This document shows, piece by piece, positions 1 to 7,785 of a stretch of DNA of 8,646 nucleotides. The notes below the pieces were generated by a model that saw only the letters and a program-made list of their open reading frames with translations, did not search any database and was not told the DNA's origin. Every line of letters begins with the position of its first letter. Position 1 is the first letter of the stretch. Source of the stretch: Chloroflexota bacterium (GTDB lineage: Bacteria; Chloroflexota; Dormibacteria; Dormibacterales; Dormibacteraceae); assembly GCA_005880345.1 (NCBI GenBank), contig VBGE01000048.1, positions 1-8,646 of the forward strand, written 5' to 3'. The translations under genes were made by a program, and so were the position numbers.

Positions 1-672
1 GAACTGGTTCGGATTGAGATGCGTGTAGAGAGGCGACACAAAGTAGTTGTTGCCCCAGAACTTGGCCACGGTCTCATTGAGGATCTTATGGACCACCTGC
101 GAGCTCGGAACCGCTCCCTCCTGGAACTGATACCACGGCGGAGCCGAAGGCCAGAACAGATAGGTGACGAAAGCCAGCAATGCCATGAGCAACAACGCGG
201 CGATGAAGCGGTGGTAGTGCTCGCGGCTGCGCAGCCAGAAAACGAAGCCGACAAGGATCGGCAGCGGGAAATGCATGAAGTAGAAAAACATCGCGAGAAC
301 GTCCTGCGGGCTGACCGATTCGAGGTGGTAGAAGGCGTGCTGCAGGGTCAGCGTGGGCAGCGTGCCGGCGAACACCGACTTTTCGAGGCCAGAGAGATCG
401 TGCGGCGCGAAGCCGGTCTTGGCGGCAAATCCGCGCATCGCCTCATACGCGAAGAACAGCAGCAGGAACGGGCCCCAGTCGGCGATGAACGTCAGGCCGC
501 GGCCCATCGCAATCGCGATCACGAGCAGAGCGAGGACGACCCACTCCGGCTCGATGGAGATGCCGCGCCAGATCATCACGCCGAAGATCACGGCGAGGTA
601 GATGACGCTGCCGATCAAAAGCGCGCCGGGTCTGCGCGCCAGCGACCGCGTCGGGCTAGCCGGTTCGGACAA
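1..672 (-). CDS. PAP2-family membrane phosphatase/phosphotransferase, N-terminal part (3' end outside window)
   Basis: Reverse-strand frame open to the left edge, 224 residues visible. It is a polytopic membrane protein with hydrophobic segments near residues 18-36, 42-57, 65-77, 126-146 and 157-174. Family-type motifs are GTLPT-LQ (103-111), a HFPLP block (134-138) and PSAPPW (175-180). These resemble the inositol-phosphoceramide-synthase-like branch of the PAP2 superfamily (PAP2_3), which acts on lipid phosphates at the membrane. The visible sequence ends in NPNQF. In relatives a stretch like this comes just before the catalytic PSLH motif, so the active-site histidines should lie just outside the window. 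The start is uncertain: no ATG or GTG is available, and a TTG at 672 gives a sensible N-terminus (MSEPASPTRS). That start overlaps the end of the upstream Rid gene by 17 nt. A later TTG at 618 is the alternative. Family call is good; substrate is unknown. Confidence 0.72.
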   Translation of the reverse strand, partial: MSEPASPTRSLARRPGALLIGSVIYLAVIFGVMIWRGISIEPEWVVLALLVIAIAMGRGLTFIADWGPFLLLFFAYEAMRGFAAKTGFAPHDLSGLEKSVFAGTLPTLTLQHAFYHLESVSPQDVLAMFFYFMHFPLPILVGFVFWLRSREHYHRFIAALLLMALLAFVTYLFWPSAPPWYQFQEGAVPSSQVVHKILNETVAKFWGNNYFVSPLYTHLNPNQF

Positions 673-1132
673 CCGCCACCGCCGCGATCTCCACGGTCGC
701 CGAGAAGGGCAGGGCGTGCGCGCCGATGGCCACGCGCGTGTGCTTGCCGGCTGCTCCGAGCACCTCGACGAACAGGTCGGAGGCGCCGTTGAGGATCTTG
801 GGCTGGTCGCCAAAGCCCTCCGCCGACAGCACGAAACCGAGGACCTGTGACATCTCGACGAGCGTGTCGAGGCCGGCCGCCGCGTCGATCTGAGACATCA
901 CGCCCAGCGCGCACAGCTCGGCTCGGCGCGTCGCCTCCTCCACTGAAACCTGGTCCTGGCAGCGGCCGGAAAGCACCTGATCGCCTTCTCGCGACAGCTG
1001 GCCGGCGACGTAGATGAGCGAACGCCCGTCGCCGATCGACGTCACGCGGGTCTGCAGGTATGAGGCGACAGGTCGAGCCGGCGGCGGCAGGGCGAGGCCT
1101 AGTTCACGCATACGCTCATGCGGGGTCGTCAA
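656..1132 (-). CDS. Rid (YjgF/YER057c/UK114) family protein
   Basis: 158 residues, the usual length for the larger Rid subgroup. Rid proteins are small cytosolic trimers; RidA itself hydrolyses reactive enamine/imine intermediates from PLP enzymes, while other subgroups have unclear substrates. Visible signatures are an N-terminal ELG-LPPP block (10-18), a YVAGQLS strand (41-47), a NGASDLFVEV block (115-124), and R133 followed by AIGAHALPFSATVEI. The last matches the family's conserved arginine and LP...VE end. The overall pattern resembles the subgroup with an LG-LPPPP start rather than classical RidA, so I give no symbol. The start is TTG at 1132; an in-frame ATG at 1111 (residue 8) is equally possible, and neither has an SD motif. 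It begins 18 nt after the BNR-repeat gene stop and overlaps the PAP2 gene, so the three genes are probably co-transcribed. Confidence 0.88.
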   Translation of the reverse strand: MTTPHERMRELGLALPPPARPVASYLQTRVTSIGDGRSLIYVAGQLSREGDQVLSGRCQDQVSVEEATRRAELCALGVMSQIDAAAGLDTLVEMSQVLGFVLSAEGFGDQPKILNGASDLFVEVLGAAGKHTRVAIGAHALPFSATVEIAAVAVVRTG

Positions 1133-1150
1133 CTTTTAGAGCGTAGCTGC

Positions 1151-2413
1151 CTATCTGACGCGGCCGCGGAGATGCGCCAGGACAGCCGTGAACACGACCG
1201 CAAGCGCACCGAGGCCCAGCGCGATATAGGGCAGCTGGGGCGATGACAGAAAGGCGGTGAGCGATGAGTCGCTGCCCGCGCTCGCCGTGCGCGCCCCGGT
1301 GGCAGCGGGTGCGGACGCCGGCGGGCCGTGCGGGGTGTCCCCGGTGTCGTGATAGGTCCACAGCGAGGCAACATGCGTCGAGGGGCGGAAAGTGGCCACG
1401 TAGAGAGTCGGCTGGTCGTCGTTGGAGACGGCGAGCGCGGTGACGGACGCCTCCGGAGGCTGCAGCGACCGAAACGTCTGTCCCGCGTCGTCGCTGCGCC
1501 ACAGACCTCCCGATCTCGACCCGCCGCCATCGCTGCCTGCGTAGAAGCGGTCGTAGTGGTCGGTGATGAAATTCACCTGCGTGTAGTCGGTGGCCGGCAA
1601 CAGTGCGCCTCCGCTCAGCGCGCCGAACGACGTGCCGTTGTCCGTCGACGCGAACAACCCCGTGTTGGTGCCGACGATCAAGGGGCGAACGTTGCCGGTT
1701 GGCGGCAGCGGACCGGCGACGAGCTTGACGACGATCGTGCCGCTGACCGGAGGATTGAAGTCGGTCCAGGTGACTCCAGCGTCGACGCTCTGGTACAGGG
1801 GCAGGATGCCGCCCGCGGCCTGCGCGTCGCCGCCCGCGACCAACCTCACCGGGGCGTGGATGGCCTCGACTGCCAGGGCGTTGATGCCGTGGTTGGCGAG
1901 ACCTGAGGCCGACCATTTGACGCCGTCGTTGCTCACATAGACGCCGCGGTCGGTGCCGGCGGCGACCAGGCCCAGTGCAAACGCGAAGGCGCGCACCGCG
2001 CGTCCCTCGAGACCCGCCGCGGGAGCCCACGTCGCCCCGCCGTCTCTGCTGACCAGAGCCCCTGAACCTCTCGTCCCGGCCAGCACGAGGCCTGACGCGT
2101 TCGTGCTGAAGGCGATCGTCAGCACCGGCGCCTTGCCCGTATGCACCCCGACCCAGGTGGTGCCGGCGTTCGGGCTTCGGAACAGCGTGCCCTCGGAGTT
2201 CGCGGCGACGAGGACCTGGTTGTTGTTCGGATCGACCGCCAGCGCGAACACCGCGCTCCGGCCCTGGTGCGGCAGGGGGGTGATCGGGATCCAGGTCGAA
2301 TCGGTGGGCGCGTCGGCCACCGCGTTCAGGGCCGCGGTCCCGATCAGCCAGAACCCCGCCAGGGTCGCGAGAAGACGTCGGCCAGGCAGCGACACGAGCC
2401 CGCCGATTATCAC
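1151..2413 (-). CDS. Exported BNR-repeat (sortilin/Ycf48-like) protein with C-terminal membrane anchor
   Basis: 420 residues. A hydrophobic export signal spans about residues 12-32, with a plausible signal peptidase site after AVADA (35). No lipobox cysteine is present. The body holds six BNR/Asp-box motifs of the form S-x-D-x-G-x-T-W: residues 80-87, 122-129, 161-167, 209-216, 256-263 and 307-314. They lie 30 to 50 residues apart, as in a beta-propeller. A Pro/Ala/Ser/Thr-rich linker (about 361-385) leads to one transmembrane helix (about 396-412) and a basic tail (RGRVR). The protein should sit outside the membrane, anchored at its C-terminus. Such propellers occur in sialidases, sortilin-like proteins and the Ycf48 assembly factor. 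I see no sialidase catalytic set, so a binding or assembly role is likelier. The start is GTG at 2413. A second in-frame GTG at 2395 may be the true one because a GATAAT box overlaps the upstream start. Confidence 0.82.
   Translation of the reverse strand: MIIGGLVSLPGRRLLATLAGFWLIGTAALNAVADAPTDSTWIPITPLPHQGRSAVFALAVDPNNNQVLVAANSEGTLFRSPNAGTTWVGVHTGKAPVLTIAFSTNASGLVLAGTRGSGALVSRDGGATWAPAAGLEGRAVRAFAFALGLVAAGTDRGVYVSNDGVKWSASGLANHGINALAVEAIHAPVRLVAGGDAQAAGGILPLYQSVDAGVTWTDFNPPVSGTIVVKLVAGPLPPTGNVRPLIVGTNTGLFASTDNGTSFGALSGGALLPATDYTQVNFITDHYDRFYAGSDGGGSRSGGLWRSDDAGQTFRSLQPPEASVTALAVSNDDQPTLYVATFRPSTHVASLWTYHDTGDTPHGPPASAPAATGARTASAGSDSSLTAFLSSPQLPYIALGLGALAVVFTAVLAHLRGRVR
2406..2411 (-). promoter_or_regulatory. 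Candidate -10 box for the BNR-repeat gene
   Basis: Reverse-strand GATAAT matches the TATAAT consensus at five of six bases and stands out in GC-rich DNA. No convincing -35 box is seen. Transcription starting about 7 nt downstream would begin inside codon 5 of the longer reading, only about 4 nt before the GTG at 2395. This favours 2395 as the start and a very short leader. Inference from spacing only. Confidence 0.3.
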
Positions 2414-2466
2414 CCAAGCCGCCCTGGGGCCACCAGCAAGGGAACATCGGTCCGGGGCCGTTTCCT

Positions 2467-2472
2467 TACAAT
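2467..2472 (+). promoter_or_regulatory. Candidate -10 box for the RnfD-like gene, leaderless geometry
   Basis: TACAAT matches TATAAT at five of six bases and is followed by exactly six cytosines and then the GTG at 2479. A transcript starting about 7 nt after the box would begin at the start codon itself, the layout of a leaderless mRNA. No -35 match is found at 16 to 18 bp spacing, which lowers confidence. Confidence 0.35.
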
Positions 2473-2478
2473 CCCCCC

Positions 2479-3522
2479 GTGCTGTCCGGGGGGTCCCGTG
2501 AACTCAAATCGCGAGCTTCGAGTTCGTGGATCGGCAAGATCGGCGCCTTCATGGATCGGGCGGCCTTCAGGCCGGCGACGCTGCCGGACAACCTGGTCAC
2601 GGGCCTGGCCCTCGTTCCCCCGATCGCGGCCGGGCTGGTCATCTACAGAGTGCCGGCGGCCGAGATGCTCGCCATCGCCGTGGCGGCCGGCGCTGCCGGC
2701 ATGGTCGTCGCCCAGCTCCTGTGGCGCCACCAGCGGCCGCGCCAGCTGAGTGGGGCGCTGATCGCTTCGCTGTTCGGCGTCGCGCTGGTCGGCGCCGGGG
2801 CGAGCCTTTTGGTCTCGGTCGAGATCGTGGTCCTCGCCACGATCCTCGAGCTGCTGCGGGCTCGGTACATCCCTGCAATCCGGGCCCAGGCTGGGCTGAT
2901 CGCGTTTGCGGTCGTGCTGTTGGTCACCGGCGGCGGACCCCTCAAATATCTCGACCCCAACGGCACCACGAATCGACTTGATCCGATCGACACGTGGTAC
3001 CAGCTGTTCCACCAGTCCTCGTGGACTCTCGACCCCATCCGGTTGTACGTCGGCAACGTGCCGGGTCCCGTGTTCGCGACCTCGCTGCTTGCCGTGGCCG
3101 TTGGCGTGGCGTGGCTCGCCTACGCGCGGCGCGTGAGCCTTGTCGTCTTGGTCGCCTTCGTCCTCGGGGCGCTCATCCCGGTCTACACCTTCCACTGGGA
3201 TCCGCTGTTCCAGCTCGACAGCGGGCCGACGTGGTTCGTCGCCGGCCTGCTCCTCGCCAATCGCAGCCAGCTGCCCGAGTCATGGGCGCTGCGGCCGATG
3301 CTGGGATTTGCCGGTGGCCTGTTCGCGATCGGGCTGCGCCACAACGGCTACGGCATCGAGGCCGCGTACCTGAGCGTCGCCACGCTCCAGGCGGTGATGG
3401 CTGTGATCGTGATCGTCTACTGGGCCGCTTCCGTCGGCATGGACCGCTGGAAGCGGACGCGACGGCTGCGCCAGCGCGAGGCAAACCTTCGCGCTGTCAA
3501 GTCGATCCCGCGAGCCTCCTAA
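2479..3522 (+). CDS. Divergent RnfD/NqrB-like polytopic membrane protein
   Basis: 347 residues with about eight or nine hydrophobic segments (about 40-57, 62-82, 93-113, 114-127, 138-151, 199-215, 219-235, 249-260, 273-287, 298-317) and a basic C-terminal tail. Aligned by eye with RnfD/RsxD, it keeps the order of family blocks. GALIASL (92-98) matches the inner helix, RARYIPAI (127-134) the NPFNPAM-type region, and YVGNVPGPVFATS (190-202) the G-x-x-x-G/ETS block. GLRHNGYGIEAAYLSV (285-300) matches the late IR-FGGY-EGVAFAVL block. RnfD/NqrB subunits belong to ion-translocating electron-transfer complexes and normally carry FMN covalently on a Thr in an S-x-ATP motif. Here the aligned stretch is LDPIDTW (167-173), with Asp168 in place of that Thr. 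No other Rnf or Nqr subunit is nearby. The start is GTG at 2479; ATG at 2551 (residue 25) is the alternative. Fold assignment is moderate; function is unknown. Confidence 0.62.
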   Translation: MLSGGSRELKSRASSSWIGKIGAFMDRAAFRPATLPDNLVTGLALVPPIAAGLVIYRVPAAEMLAIAVAAGAAGMVVAQLLWRHQRPRQLSGALIASLFGVALVGAGASLLVSVEIVVLATILELLRARYIPAIRAQAGLIAFAVVLLVTGGGPLKYLDPNGTTNRLDPIDTWYQLFHQSSWTLDPIRLYVGNVPGPVFATSLLAVAVGVAWLAYARRVSLVVLVAFVLGALIPVYTFHWDPLFQLDSGPTWFVAGLLLANRSQLPESWALRPMLGFAGGLFAIGLRHNGYGIEAAYLSVATLQAVMAVIVIVYWAASVGMDRWKRTRRLRQREANLRAVKSIPRAS

Positions 3523-4652
3523 CCGAGCTTCAGCTCGACGTCGGTCGCGCCCAGCGCCTCGGCCAGGGCTTCCCCACAGTCCTTCAGCTCCGACTTTGCC
3601 TCGCGGTCCAGGTTAACAAATCGCTCGCCGGTCAGACGAAGCGCCTGGTTCTTTTGCACGTGGGTCGAGGTCCCCGCTATCCTTCCGTCCACGAGCACGA
3701 CCGCGGAGATCCAGCCGGCGATCCGGCTGACCTTCGACGCGAAGGCTTTGTCGACGAGGTGATCGCGAGTGGCGTAGCCCATGAGGTAGGGGTCAAAGCT
3801 CGGCAGCAGCATCACGCGTCTTGCGAGTCGCGCTTTGCGAATCACGTCGAGGTCGGCCGGCATGAGGTCGGCGGGCACTCCGTCGATCGACACGCTGACG
3901 ACTTCTCTGGCGAGGCCGGACCACGCCGCCTGGCCGACGCCGGGCCACGCACCCCACCAGCGCGCGAAGTCATTCATGGTCGCGGGGCCGTAGGCACGCA
4001 GGTAGCGCCTGGCGATCTCGACGATCGCCTCGTCGGGGTCGATGTCACGCCAACGACCAAGCCACTCACGCGGGCTGACGAAGGTGACGCTGGTGCCACG
4101 GCTCGGACCGAAGCACAGCAGGCCGCTGCGAGCCGCCGGCTTGAGCATGCCGCCCCAACCGGACCTGAGGATCTCGTGGATGTGGGGCGACTGGCCCTTG
4201 CCGACGATGGCGATGAGCTCCTCTCGGGTCAGCGGCTCTCCGTCGAGCGCCGCGCCGACATCGTTGGCGAGCTTCCAGAACTCCGACTCGGTGGTCTGCA
4301 TGTACTTCAGCCATGACGGCCGCAGGCGCATCCAGCGACCGCTCATGGCCGCCGTGTACAGCGGCAGGTCCTCGGCGGGGATCAGGTGCAGCGTGCCGCG
4401 CATGAGCCACGTCTTGACCAGCGTTCGGTCGGTCCAGAGCGCCGTCCGCACGTCGGCCACTCGGCACTTGACTCGCGTCGCAACCTGCAGCTCGGCGGCC
4501 GACATGACCTGCGCCTGCGCCCCACCGATGTCGCCGACGACCCTGGTCAGCTGCTTCTTGGGCGCGCGCGTGTCGAGGTGGTGCCGCTGGAGCCGGAAGG
4601 CATGGACCTGGGGCCAGGTGAGCTCGGCGGCCGTCTTCGAGCTGGCCTTCAC
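3519..4652 (-). CDS. AlkZ-like winged-helix DNA glycosylase family protein (HTH_42)
   Basis: 377 residues, the usual length for the winged-helix AlkZ/YcaQ family. Members are DNA glycosylases that remove bulky alkylated or crosslinked bases, though many homologues are untested. Visible signatures are the N-terminal RLQRHHLD block (20-27), the GGAQAQ stretch with a Q-A-Q triplet at residues 46-48, TWLMRGTLHLIPAEDL (80-95), and a late LPSFDPYLMGY block followed by a VDGRIAGT strand. The Q-x-Q triplet is the catalytic signature of the AlkZ branch; the YcaQ/AlkX branch has Q-x-D instead. This makes an active glycosylase plausible. The start is GTG at 4652, 8 nt after the purA stop and without an SD motif, so it is most likely the last gene of the rplI-dnaB-purA operon. 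Its stop overlaps the stop of the convergent RnfD-like gene by 4 nt. Confidence 0.85.
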   Translation of the reverse strand: MKASSKTAAELTWPQVHAFRLQRHHLDTRAPKKQLTRVVGDIGGAQAQVMSAAELQVATRVKCRVADVRTALWTDRTLVKTWLMRGTLHLIPAEDLPLYTAAMSGRWMRLRPSWLKYMQTTESEFWKLANDVGAALDGEPLTREELIAIVGKGQSPHIHEILRSGWGGMLKPAARSGLLCFGPSRGTSVTFVSPREWLGRWRDIDPDEAIVEIARRYLRAYGPATMNDFARWWGAWPGVGQAAWSGLAREVVSVSIDGVPADLMPADLDVIRKARLARRVMLLPSFDPYLMGYATRDHLVDKAFASKVSRIAGWISAVVLVDGRIAGTSTHVQKNQALRLTGERFVNLDREAKSELKDCGEALAEALGATDVELKLG

Positions 4653-4660
4653 GCGCCGGG

Positions 4661-5956
<1,296 letters not shown>

Positions 5957-5961
5957 CTAGG

Positions 5962-7323
5962 CTACTCGGTTCCCGGCTCGGGCCGCCTCGTCTCGAGGTT
6001 GTAGAAGCGGGTGTGGTCGCGGCGGAACTTGAGCTCGATCGTCCCGGTGGGCCCGTTTCGGTGCTTCGCCACATGGATCTCGGCGACGCCTGGCTTCTCG
6101 TCCGATTTATAGTATTCCGGCCTATAAAGAAACATTACAACGTCACTGTCCTGTTCAATGGAGCCGCTCTCGCGTAGGTCGCTCAGGATCGGACGCTTGT
6201 CTGGCCGCTGTTCAGGTGCGCGGCTCAACTGCGAAATCGCGATCACCGGGATGCGAAGCTCTCGGGCAAGTCCCTTTAGGGCACGAGAGATCGCGGACAC
6301 CTCCTGGACGCGGTTGTCCTCGCCGCGAGAGCGGCCGTGCATGAGCTGGAGATAGTCGATGAGGACCATGTCGATGTTGTGCCGCATCTTGGCCTGACGA
6401 GCCTTCAGCTGAAGGGTGAGCTCGTCCATCACAGGCGTGTCATCGATATAGATCGCGGCCTCACCTAGCGGCCCCAGGGCATTCGACACACGATCAAACT
6501 CCGCCTCGGTCAGAAGACCGCGATGCATACGCTGCGCGTCGATCTGCGCCTGCTCGGTCAGCAGCCGCTCCGTCAATTGTTCTTTGGACATCTCGAGGCT
6601 GAAAATCGCGATTGATTTCTTGGCCTCGAGTGCAGCGTGTAGGCCAACATTCAAGACGAACGATGTTTTCCCCATAGCCGGCCGCCCCGCGACGATGATC
6701 AGGTCGCTGTCTTTGAACCCGCTTGTCATGCGGTCCAGGTCGTGGAAACCTGACGGGATGCCGACTATTCCCTGCCCACTTTCCATCTGCAGGGAGATGC
6801 GCTCCATCGCTGGGCCGAGCAGGTCGTAAAGCTTCGCCAGCTCGCGCTGGTCTCGGTCGTCTGCGACTCCGAAAACCAGTGACTGCGCCTGGTTGATCGC
6901 GTCCTCGGCTTCGATGGAATCGTCGTAGCCGTAGCCCGCGATGTTGCCGCCCGCGGAGATCAGCCGGCGCTTGTACGCCTTCTCCTTGACGATGCGGCCG
7001 TAGTACTCGATGTTCGCCGCGGTCGGGACCGCGCTCTGCATCGACGCCAGCTGCGCCCGCCCGCCCACCCGGTCGAGCAGCCCCATCGTCTGCAGCTGTG
7101 AGGCCAGGGTGACGTTGTCGATCGGCTCACCCGCTGCGAACAGGTCAAGAGCAGCGCGATAGATCTGCCCGTTGTTCTCGCGATAGAAGTCCTCTGGGTG
7201 GAGAAACTGCAGAACTTTCGCGACCGAGAGGGGGTCGATGAGGATCGATCCCAGGATCGACATCTCCGCGTCGAGGTCGTGCGGTGGTACCCGCCCCGCG
7301 GCGAGTGGAAGCGTGGTCGCCAT
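5962..7323 (-). CDS. dnaB: Replicative DNA helicase DnaB
   Basis: 453 residues, normal for DnaB, and uninterrupted, so no intein (a common insertion in this gene). DnaB is the hexameric 5'-3' helicase that unwinds the replication fork and recruits primase. The N-terminal domain starts with PPHDLDAEMSILGSILID (13-30) and runs to about residue 115. The RecA-type motor follows, with Walker A GRPAMGKT (213-220), the FSLEM motif with E244, Walker B VLIDYLQLM (320-328), ISQLSR (363-368) and RESGSIEQDSDVVMF (384-398). KHRNGPTG (420-427) holds the likely arginine finger. The start is ATG at 7323, 11 nt after the rplI stop and preceded by a pyrimidine tract instead of an SD. The segment coding for FLYRPEYYK is unusually AT-rich for this gene. 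Confidence 0.98.
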   Translation of the reverse strand: MATTLPLAAGRVPPHDLDAEMSILGSILIDPLSVAKVLQFLHPEDFYRENNGQIYRAALDLFAAGEPIDNVTLASQLQTMGLLDRVGGRAQLASMQSAVPTAANIEYYGRIVKEKAYKRRLISAGGNIAGYGYDDSIEAEDAINQAQSLVFGVADDRDQRELAKLYDLLGPAMERISLQMESGQGIVGIPSGFHDLDRMTSGFKDSDLIIVAGRPAMGKTSFVLNVGLHAALEAKKSIAIFSLEMSKEQLTERLLTEQAQIDAQRMHRGLLTEAEFDRVSNALGPLGEAAIYIDDTPVMDELTLQLKARQAKMRHNIDMVLIDYLQLMHGRSRGEDNRVQEVSAISRALKGLARELRIPVIAISQLSRAPEQRPDKRPILSDLRESGSIEQDSDVVMFLYRPEYYKSDEKPGVAEIHVAKHRNGPTGTIELKFRRDHTRFYNLETRRPEPGTE

Positions 7324-7334
7324 GGGAAAGGTTT

Positions 7335-7784
7335 TCAGCGGTCCTGCGTGACTATCACGTTGACGTGCGCGTCCACGTCCCTGTGCAGCTTGAGCGGCAC
7401 CTTGTGCTCGCCCAGCGTCTTGATCGGATCCTTCAGATCGATCTTGTGCCGGTCGATCTCCACGCGATGCTGCGCCTTCAGCGCCGCGGCGATGTCCTGG
7501 TTCGTGATCGAGCCAAAGGCCTTGTCTTCGGCCCCGATCTTCAACCTCACCACCACCGTTTTGTTGTTGATCTCATCGGCGACCGTCTGCGCCTCGTCGC
7601 GGTCCTTCGTCTCACGTTTGACCGCTGCATCGCGCAGTCGCTTCGCCTCGGTTTCAGCGCCCTTCCCGGCTGCGATCGCCAGCTTGCGGCGGAGCAGGAA
7701 GTTGCGGCCGTAACCGTCGGCCACTTCCTTCACGTCCCCGGCGCGGCCGAGGTTGTCGACGTCCTTTGTCAGCAAGACCCGCAC
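7335..7784 (-). CDS. rplI: Large ribosomal subunit protein bL9
   Basis: 149 residues, the standard bL9 length. It binds 23S rRNA near the L1 stalk and helps hold reading frame. The N-terminal domain carries MRVLLTKDVDNLGRAGDV and VADGYGRNFLL (21-31). A long charged helix (about 41-75) follows, then the C-terminal domain with FGSITNQDIAAAL (90-102). The start is GTG at 7784. It has the only strong SD in the window, GGAGGT at 7793-7798, eight nt upstream and inside the 3' end of the DUF1232 gene, whose stop is one base before this start. Translation is probably coupled to the upstream gene. The frequent neighbours rpsF, ssb and rpsR do not precede it here. Confidence 0.97.
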   Translation of the reverse strand: MRVLLTKDVDNLGRAGDVKEVADGYGRNFLLRRKLAIAAGKGAETEAKRLRDAAVKRETKDRDEAQTVADEINNKTVVVRLKIGAEDKAFGSITNQDIAAALKAQHRVEIDRHKIDLKDPIKTLGEHKVPLKLHRDVDAHVNVIVTQDR

Positions 7785-7785
7785 T

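Noticed and set aside
1116..2447. 443-codon minus-strand frame overlapping the BNR-repeat gene
   Set aside because: Arg- and Gly-rich low-complexity translation without motifs, whereas the alternative frame has a signal peptide, six Asp-box motifs and a membrane anchor.
3524..3537. GC-rich hairpin CGAGC-TTCA-GCTCG beside the convergent stops, as a possible terminator
   Set aside because: The stem is only five base pairs, lies in the coding end of the AlkZ-like gene, and has no T-tract on either strand.
2994..4316. 440-codon plus-strand frame spanning the end of the RnfD-like gene and antisense to the AlkZ-like gene
   Set aside because: It crosses two well-supported genes in other frames and has shadow-type composition.
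6584..6829. Plus-strand frame of 81 codons inside dnaB
   Set aside because: Antisense to the conserved Walker A region of DnaB; no independent support.
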